Part shown: positions 49,168-60,964 of the stretch, in pieces
How the letters are laid out: the number at the start of each line of letters is the position of its first letter
Numbering within the stretch: position 1 is the first letter of the stretch
The notes under the pieces: model-generated
The model's database searches: none
The model's input: the letters and a program-made list of their open reading frames with translations, nothing else
Told to the model about the DNA's origin: nothing
NCBI GenBank assembly: GCA_002189035.1
Contig: NEEC01000002.1
Coordinates: forward strand, 2,604,001 to 2,668,000
Source: Utricularia gibba
Taxonomy: Eukaryota > Streptophyta > Magnoliopsida > Lamiales > Lentibulariaceae
Direction: 5' to 3'
Length of the DNA stretch: 64,000 nt
Program-made: the position numbers and the translations under genes

Positions 49168-52100
49168 ACGCAACAGTCATGTTATGTGACCAATTCTACG
49201 AAGATTAAAATATGTCGGGAGTCAGAACACAACACCATGATTCATGAAGCTCCTCCCTCAACTCGACCTGGTAGAGGTTTTAGGGCACAAGGCCTGTGGA
49301 CTGTGCCCATGATCTACACTACAGGCCCATTAGATGTTTTCCATATTTAAGCACCCATTTGGTACCAGGATTTGAATATGTATGATATATTTCTATCATA
49401 TGTTAGGTACTATAGTTATATATATATATAAAATTGTATTATTAAGAACATAGATTTCATTGTTTTTTCAAAAGAAAAGAATAGTTTATTCTTGGCAGGT
49501 CGCAGAGCACCAGTTTCTCGCCCGCCGTTGTCACAACGCCCTCCCGCAATGAGATCTCTGATTAATTTTTTAAAAAAATTAAAATTTTTTAAAAGAATAT
49601 CATGTCATCTCAAATTTAAATTTCTTGGATAAATGAAAAAAAAGATGAAATATAAAATATTTATTTACATATTTTATTATGTAAGAAAAATTATTAATCC
49701 AAAATTCTCTATTGTTTGCATTAATATTAAGCATATCTTTCATTTTAAAGGAAAAAACAATAAATTAATTTAAAAATAAATTAATTTAATTATAAATCAA
49801 TTTGATAATTTTTCATTACTTGTTTGTTCTTATGGAAATCCTAAATGTAAAATGGATATAGGTACGTCTTTATTTACCAACATGCAACACAGTAATGACT
49901 ATTATTATTTTTCTTAACCTTAAATTCTCGTTGAGCAATACAAATGTGATATAATATAATAATATTAGTAAAGCTTTTTTGATCTCTAAAATGCATCCTA
50001 ATATATAAATCTATTTATTATTGATCATAATAAACAAGTAGAACAATTGCATCACCATTCTATATCCACGTAAATGACTCATTATTTGAACAAATTTGAT
50101 TTACACATACTTCATCATTCATCAATTCTTCTTGTTGTTTCAATATTATATCAAAGGTAAACATTTCTTATTCATTTATATTACCCTCTTCATTAGCATA
50201 TATATTATCATATATATGTGTTTTATATTGATTTAAATTTTCAACTTCATAGAAACCACGTTGTGGTTGAAAATTGGCCCTCAATGGGATCCGATTTTTG
50301 GATGTTAAATTGGTATCTCCTTTTCTGATTTAAAGATTTTTGTGTTCAATTGGCAATTGCGGTAAAAATCTGTAGCAATGAAAAAATCACGAAGTTGAGA
50401 AAACTCATTGAGGGAAGTGGTTTCACTAAAGAGAGGAAGAGAATAACTATAAGTAATGTATGAAATATAAAATATTTTCTCTTCAAACGTTATCTTATTT
50501 ATAGTGGAAGCTCGATCAACTAATTATTGCAAATGTCAGCTACTTTTTATACATAGAAAATATGTAGGCTGCACAAGTGATCCTACTAATAAATAATTAC
50601 AGTCGGTTCTGGACTCTTGGAAGTCGACTGCTTTAAAAAATGGCTGAGGCCTAACATTGCCTTGTTTCGGTTTTTGTAGACATGCATCCGCTTTATCGGG
50701 TGTCACAATTCAATTCATGCTCTTAACTAATATGGTCTCATAGCAACTGATTCGATATTCTCCTCCCCCAATCGACTTGTGTTGCCATTTTGTATCTTCT
50801 TATATTTTCGATTTAATATTCATGATGACCTCTGATTTATGTTCTCCATTGCTCATTTTATCTCTTATGGAGTCTGAAATCGGTTGGGCCACGTGGGAGA
50901 GGAACACCAAAATTTTCTACCCTCCCACGAGATGAAATGAGTAGTTTAGAACACAAATTGCAGGTGCTAAATCGAAAGAATTGAACAGAATAATGGACGG
51001 TACATAAATTCACCTTTGGGAGAGAATACCAAATCGGCTATCGTGGATACGACAAAGGCACGTGTAAATTGGGTTCTAATACTTGGTAAGCAGTCAGATA
51101 CCTGCAGCAGCCAAGCCTAAGCCGTTTCAACAGAATTTGCACTAGATCCTCACATGTAGTAAGTCAAATGTCCTGATTAATATCAGCCTTTCATCACCAC
51201 TTTGAGTCGCATGTAAGACACGAAATGTCAAGTGTATGGTTTATTGCATGCCTATTGCAATACTTCAAGACAACGTCTTGTCACTTTGGGTTAAAATACA
51301 TGAAAAAACAACAAAAATATGCTCAAATAATAATAATTGGATTTTCTTAATAAAATAAAATAATTATTCATATAACTCCTAATTTAATTGACTTAATCCT
51401 AACTTAATAAAAAATAATATATACTAAAGAAGTAGAAAATGACACTTAAGATATTCTCTAGATTTAAATAGTGATTGTTCTACAAGTATAAAAATTATAA
51501 TAATCCACGAATTAGGGGTTATGATACATTACTAAGGTATATGTATCCTACATGAGGTTTTTACTTCAATTTATCCCTCTATCCTTCAATAAAATTAAGG
51601 CAAATAACTCAAATAAGTGTACATCAGAAAGGACTTAGACCAATGACTACTTAATACACTAACAACATTTAAGCAAATAAAGACAGCAAGCAACATATAC
51701 TATAATGACTAGAAATCTTTTCTTTTTTTTTTTGGAAGGAGAGATCTCTGCTTTGGGAAAGATTGTTTGAATTACGAAACCTCGTGTGTAGTGATTAACC
51801 ATGGTTTCATCAAACAATCTTACCTTTGGTACCTCTAGCATTTTTTTTCACTTTTTTTTTCGACCTAGTCACTATAGTAACAGTAAAAATTTATTTAGGG
51901 TACAAGGAAAGTAAATTTATTCACCAAATGATATGTACAAAGAAGGGAAATTTTTTCGTAGTCATGGTATGGGTTTCCTAAAGTATGCAATTAGAGCTTC
52001 ATATTTAGAAAGAAAAATAATTGAAGTATTTTTCTAGTAATAAGAAATTAATGAACGTAAGCATGATCAATTCTAAGATCCTAGCCTTATTCATAGAAGC

Positions 52101-52812
52101 AAATGTACTTGAAGAGTATAATCGGGATTAACACATAAAAGGAAAAACAAAATATGAAGCACGAAATAAAGAAAGAAAAATTCAACACAAATTAACACAT
52201 AAATCCTAATGCTCATGAAATACTAAAGATTAAAAAAAAAACATAAACTCCTACTCCGAACTTAATTCTGAGAATGTTCTCATCATCAAGTGCAACGGAG
52301 GGTACCTTAATCATGGGGCAATTCAAAGCATGGAGCAGTGGCAAGGCAAGTGTAGTTTGTTAGAGAGGGCAGAAACCTATTCTTGGAGGCTAGAAGGGGA
52401 GTATGCTTGGTTGGGCTGAATGATGGATTGCTAAGTGAGATGTCTTGTGGTGCATCGTAGGGATTCACAATTGTTAAGTGAATGGGGGGTAATGGTACTC
52501 TTGGTACCCACTTGCACAAAAAACAATCTTCACCTCAACTTCTTTCAAGTAGTTGAAAGAAAACAAGTTATGCGTGTCGTTTTCACAACAAATTTTCATA
52601 TTTTTAAAACTCGTAAAACACAAAAGCGTAGTACGGGTGTCGAACACAGGGAGTTGTTTTTGAGTGAAAAGGTGAGGTACCTCGAATACAACTGTCACAA
52701 TTTGTAAACGGTTTTGAAGGTAAAAGGTGTGAGAAACGTTGATGATGAAGCTTGAGTAAGGGAATAAGAGAGGTTTTGAACAAACAATTGAAATAAATAT
52801 AAGCGATGAATC
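49168..52812. other. 3.6 kb intergenic region
   Basis: Mostly AT-rich, with mixed stretches near 50240-51280 and 52270-52700 that look like old repeat debris. I find no conserved domain, no LTR pair and no inverted termini. A short (AT)n tract lies near 49415-49430. Confidence 0.45.
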
Positions 52813-53193
52813 TTAAATAAAGTAAATGTTCCTGGATTTGGAATCTTGTCCAGCTATATTCGTTGTGTCTTCACTCTTCTCTGGTCTTCTCGAGTACTCG
52901 GTTATAGGAGTAAGGAATTGTCTATCCTCACTTATACTCTCTTGTATGAAGGCACGTGAATAGCCCGATATTGCTCCTCCTTGGACGAACGTGAGAATAA
53001 GAGGTCCTGTCAGCGTACCCTCACGAACGAATTGCACACGTGTGCCCGAGTGTTGCAATGACCCAATGAGTCTAGATACGAGGTCACTACATGTCCATTG
53101 ATCCTGAGGTACGGCCACAGACAAAACGTAGTCTTCCTTTTGCCAAAAGCACATGAGTTGGTGCTTTCCACCTTGCTCCTCTACAAAACCCAC
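52813..53193 (-). other. open frame of 126 codons, unrecognised
   Basis: Starts MGFVEEQGGKHQLMCFWQ and continues with ordinary amino-acid composition (DQWTCSDLVSRLIGSLQ, then FVREGTLTGPLILTFVQGG). I recognise no family. No neighbouring exon, signal peptide or membrane segment is evident. It lies between repeat-like stretches and could be a transposon remnant or chance. Confidence 0.25.
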
Positions 53194-53869
53194 AAGTAGT
53201 GATCAGCTAACCATGAATCTTGAATAAGATGACTGTTATAGAAAGACTGCAACATAGTCGTGCAAAGACATACGAAACTCATTCGGATTCAAAGAAGAGA
53301 TGAAGATAAGCTAACGAAACATAGATTTGGGGGTGTTCCAACCCGAAACATAAGTTTCTAGCCGTGAATGGCCATAAAAACTAAAGGAAACGAAAATAAG
53401 GTTTTAGAGAGAAGCTAGAGGAAAATCCTCTAGAGAGAAAAACAAAAGTCTAAACTAAACTGAAAGTGAAACTAAAACTTTTCTGAACATAACTGAGGTG
53501 AACTATTTTGTTTGAGATTTCGTGTTCCTATGGTTCTGCTGAACTTGGGATGACTTGCAAACGTCTGCTCTGACATTGGTACGCTACTGATGTCGCTTGT
53601 CAGAGACTCCCGTATCCCGCACTTCAAGGCTCATGATTAGACGTCTGTAGTCTTCCGGAAATCAAGGAATGTCAGCTCAGGAAAATCCAATTTGTGGCTA
53701 TATGATGCCCTCTTTCTCTCACTCCATGCCACATGTGCGCCTCTAGAAAAATTCAATTAAAACTAGCAAAATTATTAGATAAAATACAAGATTTAGGATA
53801 ATTACCCTAAACTAGATAAAAACCTAAATATCATATTATAGACTCCTAATTAAACACTTCTAATCACAA
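53194..53869. other. repeat-like intergenic sequence
   Basis: Mixed-composition sequence at 53500-53750 followed by AT-rich sequence with many AAACTA-type stretches. This is typical of non-coding parts of plant LTR elements, but no LTR pair is visible. Confidence 0.35.
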
Positions 53870-54175
53870 TTAATCATAAAAAAACCTAATAAATAGTAAT
53901 AAAATGACACTTAACAACAAGTCATCTAAATTCAGATAACGAAAATGCTTATCTACTTGAGAAGTTTGTTTTTCCAAATTGATGTTAAGATGTTGGGTAA
54001 GCTTGGTGATGAGAGAAGCAAAAGGGAACACACTCTCATTTTTTGTCGTGATGGAGTGCATTTATGTAGCAATCTGCCATCTTAAATTTATGGAAAGCTT
54101 CTTCATCCTGACCCATATGAAAAAAATGATAACTTTGACAATGCTGCTGGTGCCTTGTCGAGTGGCGCTATAACA
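53870..54175 (-). pseudogene. remnant of a plant retrotransposon accessory protein
   Basis: The minus-strand frame reads IFFIWVRMKKLSINLRWQIA, a stop, then MHSITTKNESVFPFASLITK and LTQHLNINLEKQ. The pattern of an aliphatic run, Leu-Asn, a spaced Ile, then FPxLIT followed by a short Leu-rich helix is that of the putative plant transposon protein domain found in LTR elements. The in-frame stop and the short length mark it as a remnant. Confidence 0.4.
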
Positions 54176-54485
54176 ACTTCTCAAATACCTATTTAGAATT
54201 AAAAGATTAAGAGACCTCAAGTAATGGGCCTTAAGTTTGTATATAGAATAATGGGGTTCACAGACATATATGGAAGCATAGACATTCAATATATTAAAAT
54301 GCTTAAAATAGTCACAATAAGCTTGAATGAATAGTGGCAAAATCAGATTCATGAACAAAGCTTCAAGACATATTAAAATCATTTATAGACATTCTAAAAT
54401 ATTTACCACCAAGGCGAAAAGAGATTAGTTCCTCAACAAGGAGATTACCCGCAACATCTTCAAACACAAAAGTTGTATAAATTAA

Positions 54486-54615
54486 GGGAAAAATCGTTTT
54501 TTTAATCATAATGTTTGACATATTTTCATTTTATAGTCTAATATTTTAAGTTATGAAAAATTCAGTCAATAAGTTTACTGATATATTCATTTTATGGCAT
54601 TCCGGCAAAATCTTG
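54486..54615 (+). repeat. left terminal inverted repeat of the MULE
   Basis: Pairs with 58195-58322 in inverted orientation. The outer 10 bases differ at one position and the inner part at more. Confidence 0.75.
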
Positions 54616-55689
54616 ACGGAATTAACTCGTCGGAACTCTTTTTGATTAAATAATTCTGCATTTTTTTTAAATAAATCATAAAAAAAATTTCAATCATATT
54701 TTTAATGATTGTAAATTTTAAATATTCGGGATATATATTTTTAAATAAAAATAATTTGATGTTTCAAAATTAAATATATATTTTTAAAAAATATTGTATT
54801 TTTTAAAAAAATTATTAAAGAATACGAAAAATTTATGAAAAAAATATTACAATTGAATTTTCTTCATTTTTAATGTTTCGAATATTCGTGCATATAATTC
54901 AAAAATTAAAATTTTAAATTTGAAAAAAAATGTGTTTAGTAAAGTATAAATAAAATAAGAAAAAGATTAGAATTTCATAGACAAATTGTGACACAAAAAT
55001 CGGTAGCAACATGATAACATTAATGTCCCTACACATTCTTCTAGTTGTAACTCAAATTAGAAATACTTGAAAATTACTAAAGCAAATAGTTGTTCAAAAG
55101 AAAAATAAACACATCATTTTCCTTTTTCCGAATTACTGCTTCCACTGGTCACATTCCTCTTTAGACTTGATTTCAAGTTAGATAGGGTAACATAGTTATT
55201 GCTACCTTTGACGATAACAGGAGCATTCACAATGGTAGTATTTTGGGAAACCTACAATTAGAAATATGAATGTCAAACTAATGTTAATTCAACATTTTTA
55301 GAATATTACATAGATAAAAAAAATTCAATACCTGAAAAACTTAGTCTCCTTGACAGAGTACCGTATCCTCTTGTGTTGCCAACCTTCTTCTCCTTGATTT
55401 TTTTAGACATCTATAAACAAATCAAATGTATTTTGTTATTCTGCAATTTATACTAATTACAAAAATGACAATATATATCTTTTTTTACTACTAGATTTGA
55501 AGGTGGATTCTGCTCTTATACCCACATTTTTTGAGTTACCAGGTTTGGAGATGATAGGTGGAGCAACAGATGTAGTAGTGTTTGCACTACTTGTACTCCA
55601 ATGTGCCTGTGGTATTCCACTCTAAGCAAGCATATATAAATATTATAATGCAGATAATATTTTGAGTGAAAACAAATGTTTTTACTTAC

Positions 55690-57793
55690 CTCATGAATTT
55701 GTGAGTTTTCATCTTCTGAAACTCGGCTTTTGCATGACCTTTTGTTGTGACCAACCTATTTGCATTGACTGCATTGGTTAAACTCTTGCTTTAGGCCTTT
55801 AATTCTATATGAATTTTTGATGGGTGATGGAGGTTCCTCAGGTTCTCTTACACGCAACTTTTTTGCTCCCAAATGTCATCACTAGATATCCCTCAAATTG
55901 GATTTTCATACTGTTTGATTTATGTTGCTTTGGTATAACAAACATCCATATACCTCTTTGGATTTTTTTCTCCTTTGCGCCATACAGTAGAAACTGCATG
56001 ACTACAAGGAAATTTAGTTAGTTGCCAACTGTTGCAACTACATGTGCGCTCCAGAAGATCTACTGTTCTAGTGACATAAGGGCTAACAACTTCATAATTG
56101 TAATCATCACTACGAAGTGTAATGTTCCCTGAAGCCTCACTCATTACTGACTCTAGCTGCTTTCTAATTCTTGGACATAATGTCTTTTAATTCCAAAGCT
56201 TTTGTTCTTAACTTATCAATCCGAGTCATCAACAATATTCTGATATCTTCTAACAGTTGGATTATAGGTTTCTCCCTAGCTTCTAACAACATCTTGTTGA
56301 ATGATTCACATTCATTATTTAATAGCATGTCACACTTGGCAAATGGTGTAAAGAATGCCCTACTCCATTCTTGTGGTGGACTTTTCTTTAACCATTCATA
56401 AGCATCAACTGATACGGTCTTCAAGGATTCCATATGTGCATTGAAAACCTCCTTCTTTGAGGCCCTAGCTGCTGCCCACAAGTGCTTCTTTATCGCTACA
56501 CCATTATGATCTGCTCTCTTCATATTTCTATGTAAATGATGAACACAAAAACGATTTTCAGAATCTGGGAACAACTCTTCAAAACACTCTAGCAGCCCTT
56601 TCTGTTTATCAGACATGAATGTCCACATGTTGACATGTTCAACCTCCAAATCAACTCTCAACAATTCCAGAAAACATTTCCATGTAGTATAGTTCTCCTT
56701 CTCAACAATTGCAAATGCATATGGAAATATGGAATTATTTGCATCAACACCTACTGCAGTGAGGAGTTGACCTCCAAAATTACCTTTTAGATGACAGCCA
56801 TCTACACACATAATTCTACGACAACCATTTTTTAAATTTTTCTTAATGGCATCAAAGCAAATATAGACACCCAAGAACCTCCTGTGTGCAGGATCAGTGT
56901 TTTGTGTTGTCTTCAGGACAATTGTTGATCCAGGGTTGTTTTGTTAAGCTCAGTTAAGTAGGCTCTCAATTTTTCCCACTACTCTAATTCACTTCCACAA
57001 CCAATGGCCAATGCCAACACCCTAGCTCATTGTGCTTGTGCAGGATATATATCTACTTGCAAATCAGTAGACACATGAATCCTGAAATCCCTTATCTTAA
57101 TATTTAGATTAGCAACCACATATTTAGCATATCTCTGTCCAATCCAAAGTGCTTTCATGCCTTCCAACACCTTTTGTTTTTTCACAAACCGAATGCTCAT
57201 GGTTGAATGATTTAACTATCCAACCTTTGTCATTTTTATAATGCGTAACATTTATTCTCCATGAACAACCCCGAGTTTGGCAATAAGCAGCCAATCTTTG
57301 TTTATTGTTTGTTGGAAACTTCACCTGTCTTCCTCTCTTGAAATTGTAGGTTTCTATGGCATCCTTAGCCTCCTTACTTGAGCTGAACATCAATCCTATT
57401 TTCAATTGAGGATCATCTCCCTCCGTCTTCGGATTAAAAAGCCTCAACTTTACCTTACTATGACCCAATTCCCCTTCTTAAGTCCTCTTCAATTTGTGTA
57501 ACATCACACTCTTCGTCAACTAAAACAGCAACATCCATAGACAAACTACAGGCATCTATCTCAGTAGGGTCAGATAATTGTTGAACTATCTCATGATCTA
57601 TGTCGTTGTGAGCTTCATTCGAAGGAAATATGACTTCACATTGGAAACCATAACATTCATCTTCCCAAAAATCCGGGTCTGAATTAACAGAATCCACATC
57701 AACCTCACTAGTATCATGAGGTTCAACAACATTATCATAGCAAACTTCATTTTCTTCTAAGCCCATTTCTTGAACATTAAAATCATCAACCAT
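55690..57793 (-). pseudogene. decayed MuDR/MULE transposase
   Basis: Read on the minus strand from MVDDFNVQEMGLEENE at 57793. An acidic N-terminus is followed by the MuDR DNA-binding region (GLMFSSSKEAKDAIETYN, then CQTRGCSWRINVTHYKND; 57468-57124). Next is the MULE DDE domain at 56874-56164 (IMCVDGCHLKGNFGGQLLTA, AFAIVEKENYTTWKCFL, FMSDKQKGLLECFEELFP). Then come the SWIM zinc finger at 56144-55920 (CSCNSWQLTKFPCSHAV) and a CCHC knuckle near 55720-55775 (CSQCK, stop, VGHNKRSC). The order is that of an autonomous MULE. Stops and frameshifts between and within the blocks make it inactive. At least one frame break (GGGG near 57470) could be a sequence error like those in the host genes. Others, such as the TAG in the zinc knuckle, are substitutions. 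Confidence 0.85.
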
Positions 57794-58194
57794 TCAACCA
57801 CGATCCTTTTCATGAACAACAGAAGCATCAACTATTGGTTCTTCTCAAGAACCAATCGAATCAAAGGTAATGTATATGGAAGAAAGCTGACTAGAAAAAT
57901 CTACACCCAGAAGTCTTCTTCCTCACTGTGATATATTCCTCATACCCACCAGTGTGAAACCAAACATACTAGCTCTCATTCGTGGGTTCAACCTTCTTCT
58001 TCTTGGCGTTCTTCATTTGTAAGTGGTGAACAGAAATCGTCAACTCTAAATTTTAGAGGATTTTGGAGACAAGATTTCTCTTCTCGATGAACCCTAGAAT
58101 TTGGGAAAAATAATTTTGTCAAAAGAATTTTGAGAACATTAAAGTTTTTATGCGTCACATTGTGAACATGCTGCTCACGTGTTAGCTCCGGTGA

Positions 58195-58322
58195 GCTATT
58201 TGTCGGAATGCCGTAAAATGAGCAAAGCAGAAAAGTTTTTGTCTTATTTTTGAATAAGTTAAACTATTGGACTGGAAAATGCAATTACCCTAAACATTAT
58301 GACTTAAAAAATGATTTTTCAC
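58195..58322 (-). repeat. right terminal inverted repeat of the MULE
   Basis: Inverted partner of 54486-54615. Confidence 0.75.
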
Positions 58323-59857
58323 TAAAATTAAAACACAAGTTTCAAATAAACAGGAAGATTAATTTCAGAAAATCTACAACATTCAAGGGAAGCATCAAAC
58401 AATCGGTTGATATCAACAAGCAAATTCAATGCACCAAACTAAAAGTATGCATTTGAAATCAAATAAAATTCTGTGAAATCCGTACTCATAATATATATAT
58501 AATCCCAAATGATAATTTATTTAGATTAAAAAGAAAGCATAGTGTTTCTATATTAAAAATATTGATGCACCTTGTAATTTCGGTACTTTAATCATAAAAC
58601 TTAATAGTCAATTGAATATAATGAATATCAATTGTTATTCCAACTTGATTGTTAATAGTGTCTAATAGATTTTTCAAAAAAAGTTGTGTGTTTCACTCAC
58701 ATATTTTCTTAAAATATCTCAATTGTAAGTCATATACTCATTTTTATTTTTAAGAGTGCAACCACTAGTATAAAACTTCATCATTATACAAGCCATGAGA
58801 TAATGATATACAAGATCATTGGGGTTGCATGCAAATGTAAAGTTACATGATAATCATTTCATGTTTGATTAGATATATATGCAATTTTAAAAATACGTTA
58901 AATGTTTATTCTTTTTAAAAATTATATTTATTAGAGATAATAATGTAATTGACTATTTTAGTCAATGAGATTCGAGAATAATAGAATTGTATTAGACACG
59001 TTACCAACAAGATCTCATTTATTTATATATATTACAAATATTCTATTTTTCTTTATAAATTGATTTTACATGACATAAAAAACTTGTCAGATAGCGGATA
59101 ATGCGAATATAATTTTAGATATACAGTATTTTTTCAAAGGGCTGAAAAGAAGAGGGCAACTAACAAAATAAAGTTTCGATACGAGGTATTTATCCCATTT
59201 CCGTTAGGCGTCCACAGTAACTAATTCTACAGTTGATGACAGGGGAGAATGGATGATGAGTCCCAACACTGGGACCGTACAAGTATGGAATCATTAGTCT
59301 TTAATTGCTTAAACCTTTAGCTCGTGTAACGGGGAGGGGGCCACGCCACCCGATGCCATCGATCACTCAGAAGCACCTACTAGTTTTCTTTCATTAAAGC
59401 GCGCAGGCTGGGAGTTGGCTTTACCAACAAGCTGCTAGCTGCAGGTAACAAATGCCTTCCTTTCCTCTCCTCATAAGAAGCCGAGCGACCGATCTGGATT
59501 CTGATGTGGGGAAGTGGAGGAAGAGGACAAGGGCTACGGGAATCTCAATCTGATCTCATGGGGAGGGGGGACTGGAGGAAAAAAGAGGGGGGAGCTGGTT
59601 ACTGGTACGAGTTAATGGAACTCCCTCCCATCAACATCATCTTCTCCCCTCCTCTGTGTTGCCCCCACAAACTCACATTTCAAGTGCACATGAAACTGGC
59701 CCTCCACCCCCCCCCCCCAGGCCCGGACTGCGTTCCGGCATCGACTGTTTTATACGCGTCTGTAAGAATGAGCATGGCACTACCGGATTCAGACAGATTG
59801 ATCGGGGCAAGCAGTATGGCGAGGAGTGGGAAATGAAATGGAATGGAAGCACCCGCA

Positions 59858-59881
59858 ATCCATCCATCCATCCATCCATCC
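59858..59881 (+). repeat. (ATCC)6 microsatellite
   Basis: Six perfect tandem tetranucleotide units. Confidence 0.9.
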
Positions 59882-60030
59882 CTGCGGGCAGTGGGAGTCA
59901 TTACTGTCATCACTTGAATTGAATGAGTTGTGTTTAATTTGGAGGTAGTTGTGGATGTCTTAATTCAGCACAAGCGTGGTTATCAAGAAAGCGCGTCCAA
60001 CCCCAGCTCAGTTGGTAACGCACACTTGGG

Positions 60031-60055
60031 GAGCCGGAGCCGGAGCCGGAGCCGG
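60031..60055 (+). repeat. (GAGCCG)4 hexanucleotide repeat
   Basis: Four perfect GAGCCG units, GC-rich in an otherwise AT-rich spacer. Confidence 0.9.
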
Positions 60056-60964
60056 TGCAGTGCAGTCACCCACCGGCGACCACATGTTCTGGGCCCTAAG
60101 CTCAGTCTCTCAGTCCCCCCTCACCCTTCCCGGACCCCCACACACGCCTCGCCCCCGCCCCGACCCGAATATATATATATATCTATGCATTTTTTGAACA
60201 TTTAGGAAACAAAAATACGTCACGTGGAATATTTTAATTATAAAAACATAATATCCCAGGGCGCACAAATTAAACACGAGAGTCAGATGGAGGGGGGGGC
60301 TGGTGGGCCCCACCTGGATCCAACCATAAAAACCGCCATGTGCCGCAATTTGAATACTTGGCAGCTGCTGGATCACCTCGTTTTGTCCCCATGGAGCCCC
60401 TTTTTTTCTTTATTTCTATTGTAAATGGAGATGAAGGGACGACAGGACAATGAATGCATTTAAAAAATTGTTGTCTTAAGGTCCATACAAAAATCACAAA
60501 AAATGAGGCTCCTGGATCTCTCTATCTAGTGAACAAATCAAGGAAATTGTAGCCCAAAAAACATGGCAACACACGCACACACAAAAAGAAAAAAGAAAAA
60601 ACTAAGTCAATACCCGAACCGTTCGGTTGTGTTGGATCAGGGAACCGGAGGGTGCGTTCTTGACTCTGGGACTTTAAAATGGAATGGGATTGAAAGGAGT
60701 TGTTGAATGGCTCTCAGGATCAGTATCAGCAGCAGCAGCAGCTTAGTAGTGTATGCAGGAGCAGAAGCAGCAGCAGCAATAAGTCAGATTTCAGCCCCAT
60801 TGATGACACCACCAAGGAGCATTCATGCTTCCCAACTAACGCACCCCTATTTGCTAGTAAGTACTCAGATGCTGATTGATGGTGGAAGATGGCTAATTTC
60901 ATTCATTGCCCCCCTCTTTCCTTCTCATCAGCATTAATGGAGCCTCATTCCAGAGCCCCACGGA

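Larger units (their letters stand above)
54486..58322 (-). mobile_element. Mutator-like (MULE) DNA transposon with terminal inverted repeats
   Basis: 3.84 kb element. The left end (GGGAAAAATCGTTTTTTTAA from 54486) and the reverse complement of the right end (GTGAAAAATCATTTTTTAAG, ending 58322) pair as imperfect inverted repeats. The similarity, including TCATAATGTTT, AGTC-AATA and TTTTA(T/C)GGCATTCCG blocks, extends over about 130 bases. The flanks ATAAATTAA (54477-54485) and TAAAATTAA (58323-58331) are a likely nine-base target duplication, seven of nine identical. The MuDR-type transposase relic lies on the minus strand between them. Confidence 0.85.
58332..60964. other. 2.6 kb intergenic region downstream of the HD-ZIP IV gene
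   Basis: AT-rich to about 59200, then mixed with simple repeats: a C12 run at 59707-59718, (ATCC)6 at 59858-59881, (GAGCCG)4 at 60031-60055 and a short (AT)n near 60168-60182. TGCATTTA at 60455-60462 is the reverse complement of an L1 box, but it lies 3' of the gene. No supported gene. Confidence 0.5.

Noticed and set aside
60455-60462. L1-box-like TGCATTTA near the HD-ZIP IV gene
   Set aside because: It lies about 500 bases beyond the 3' end of the gene. An eight-base match in AT-rich DNA is expected by chance.
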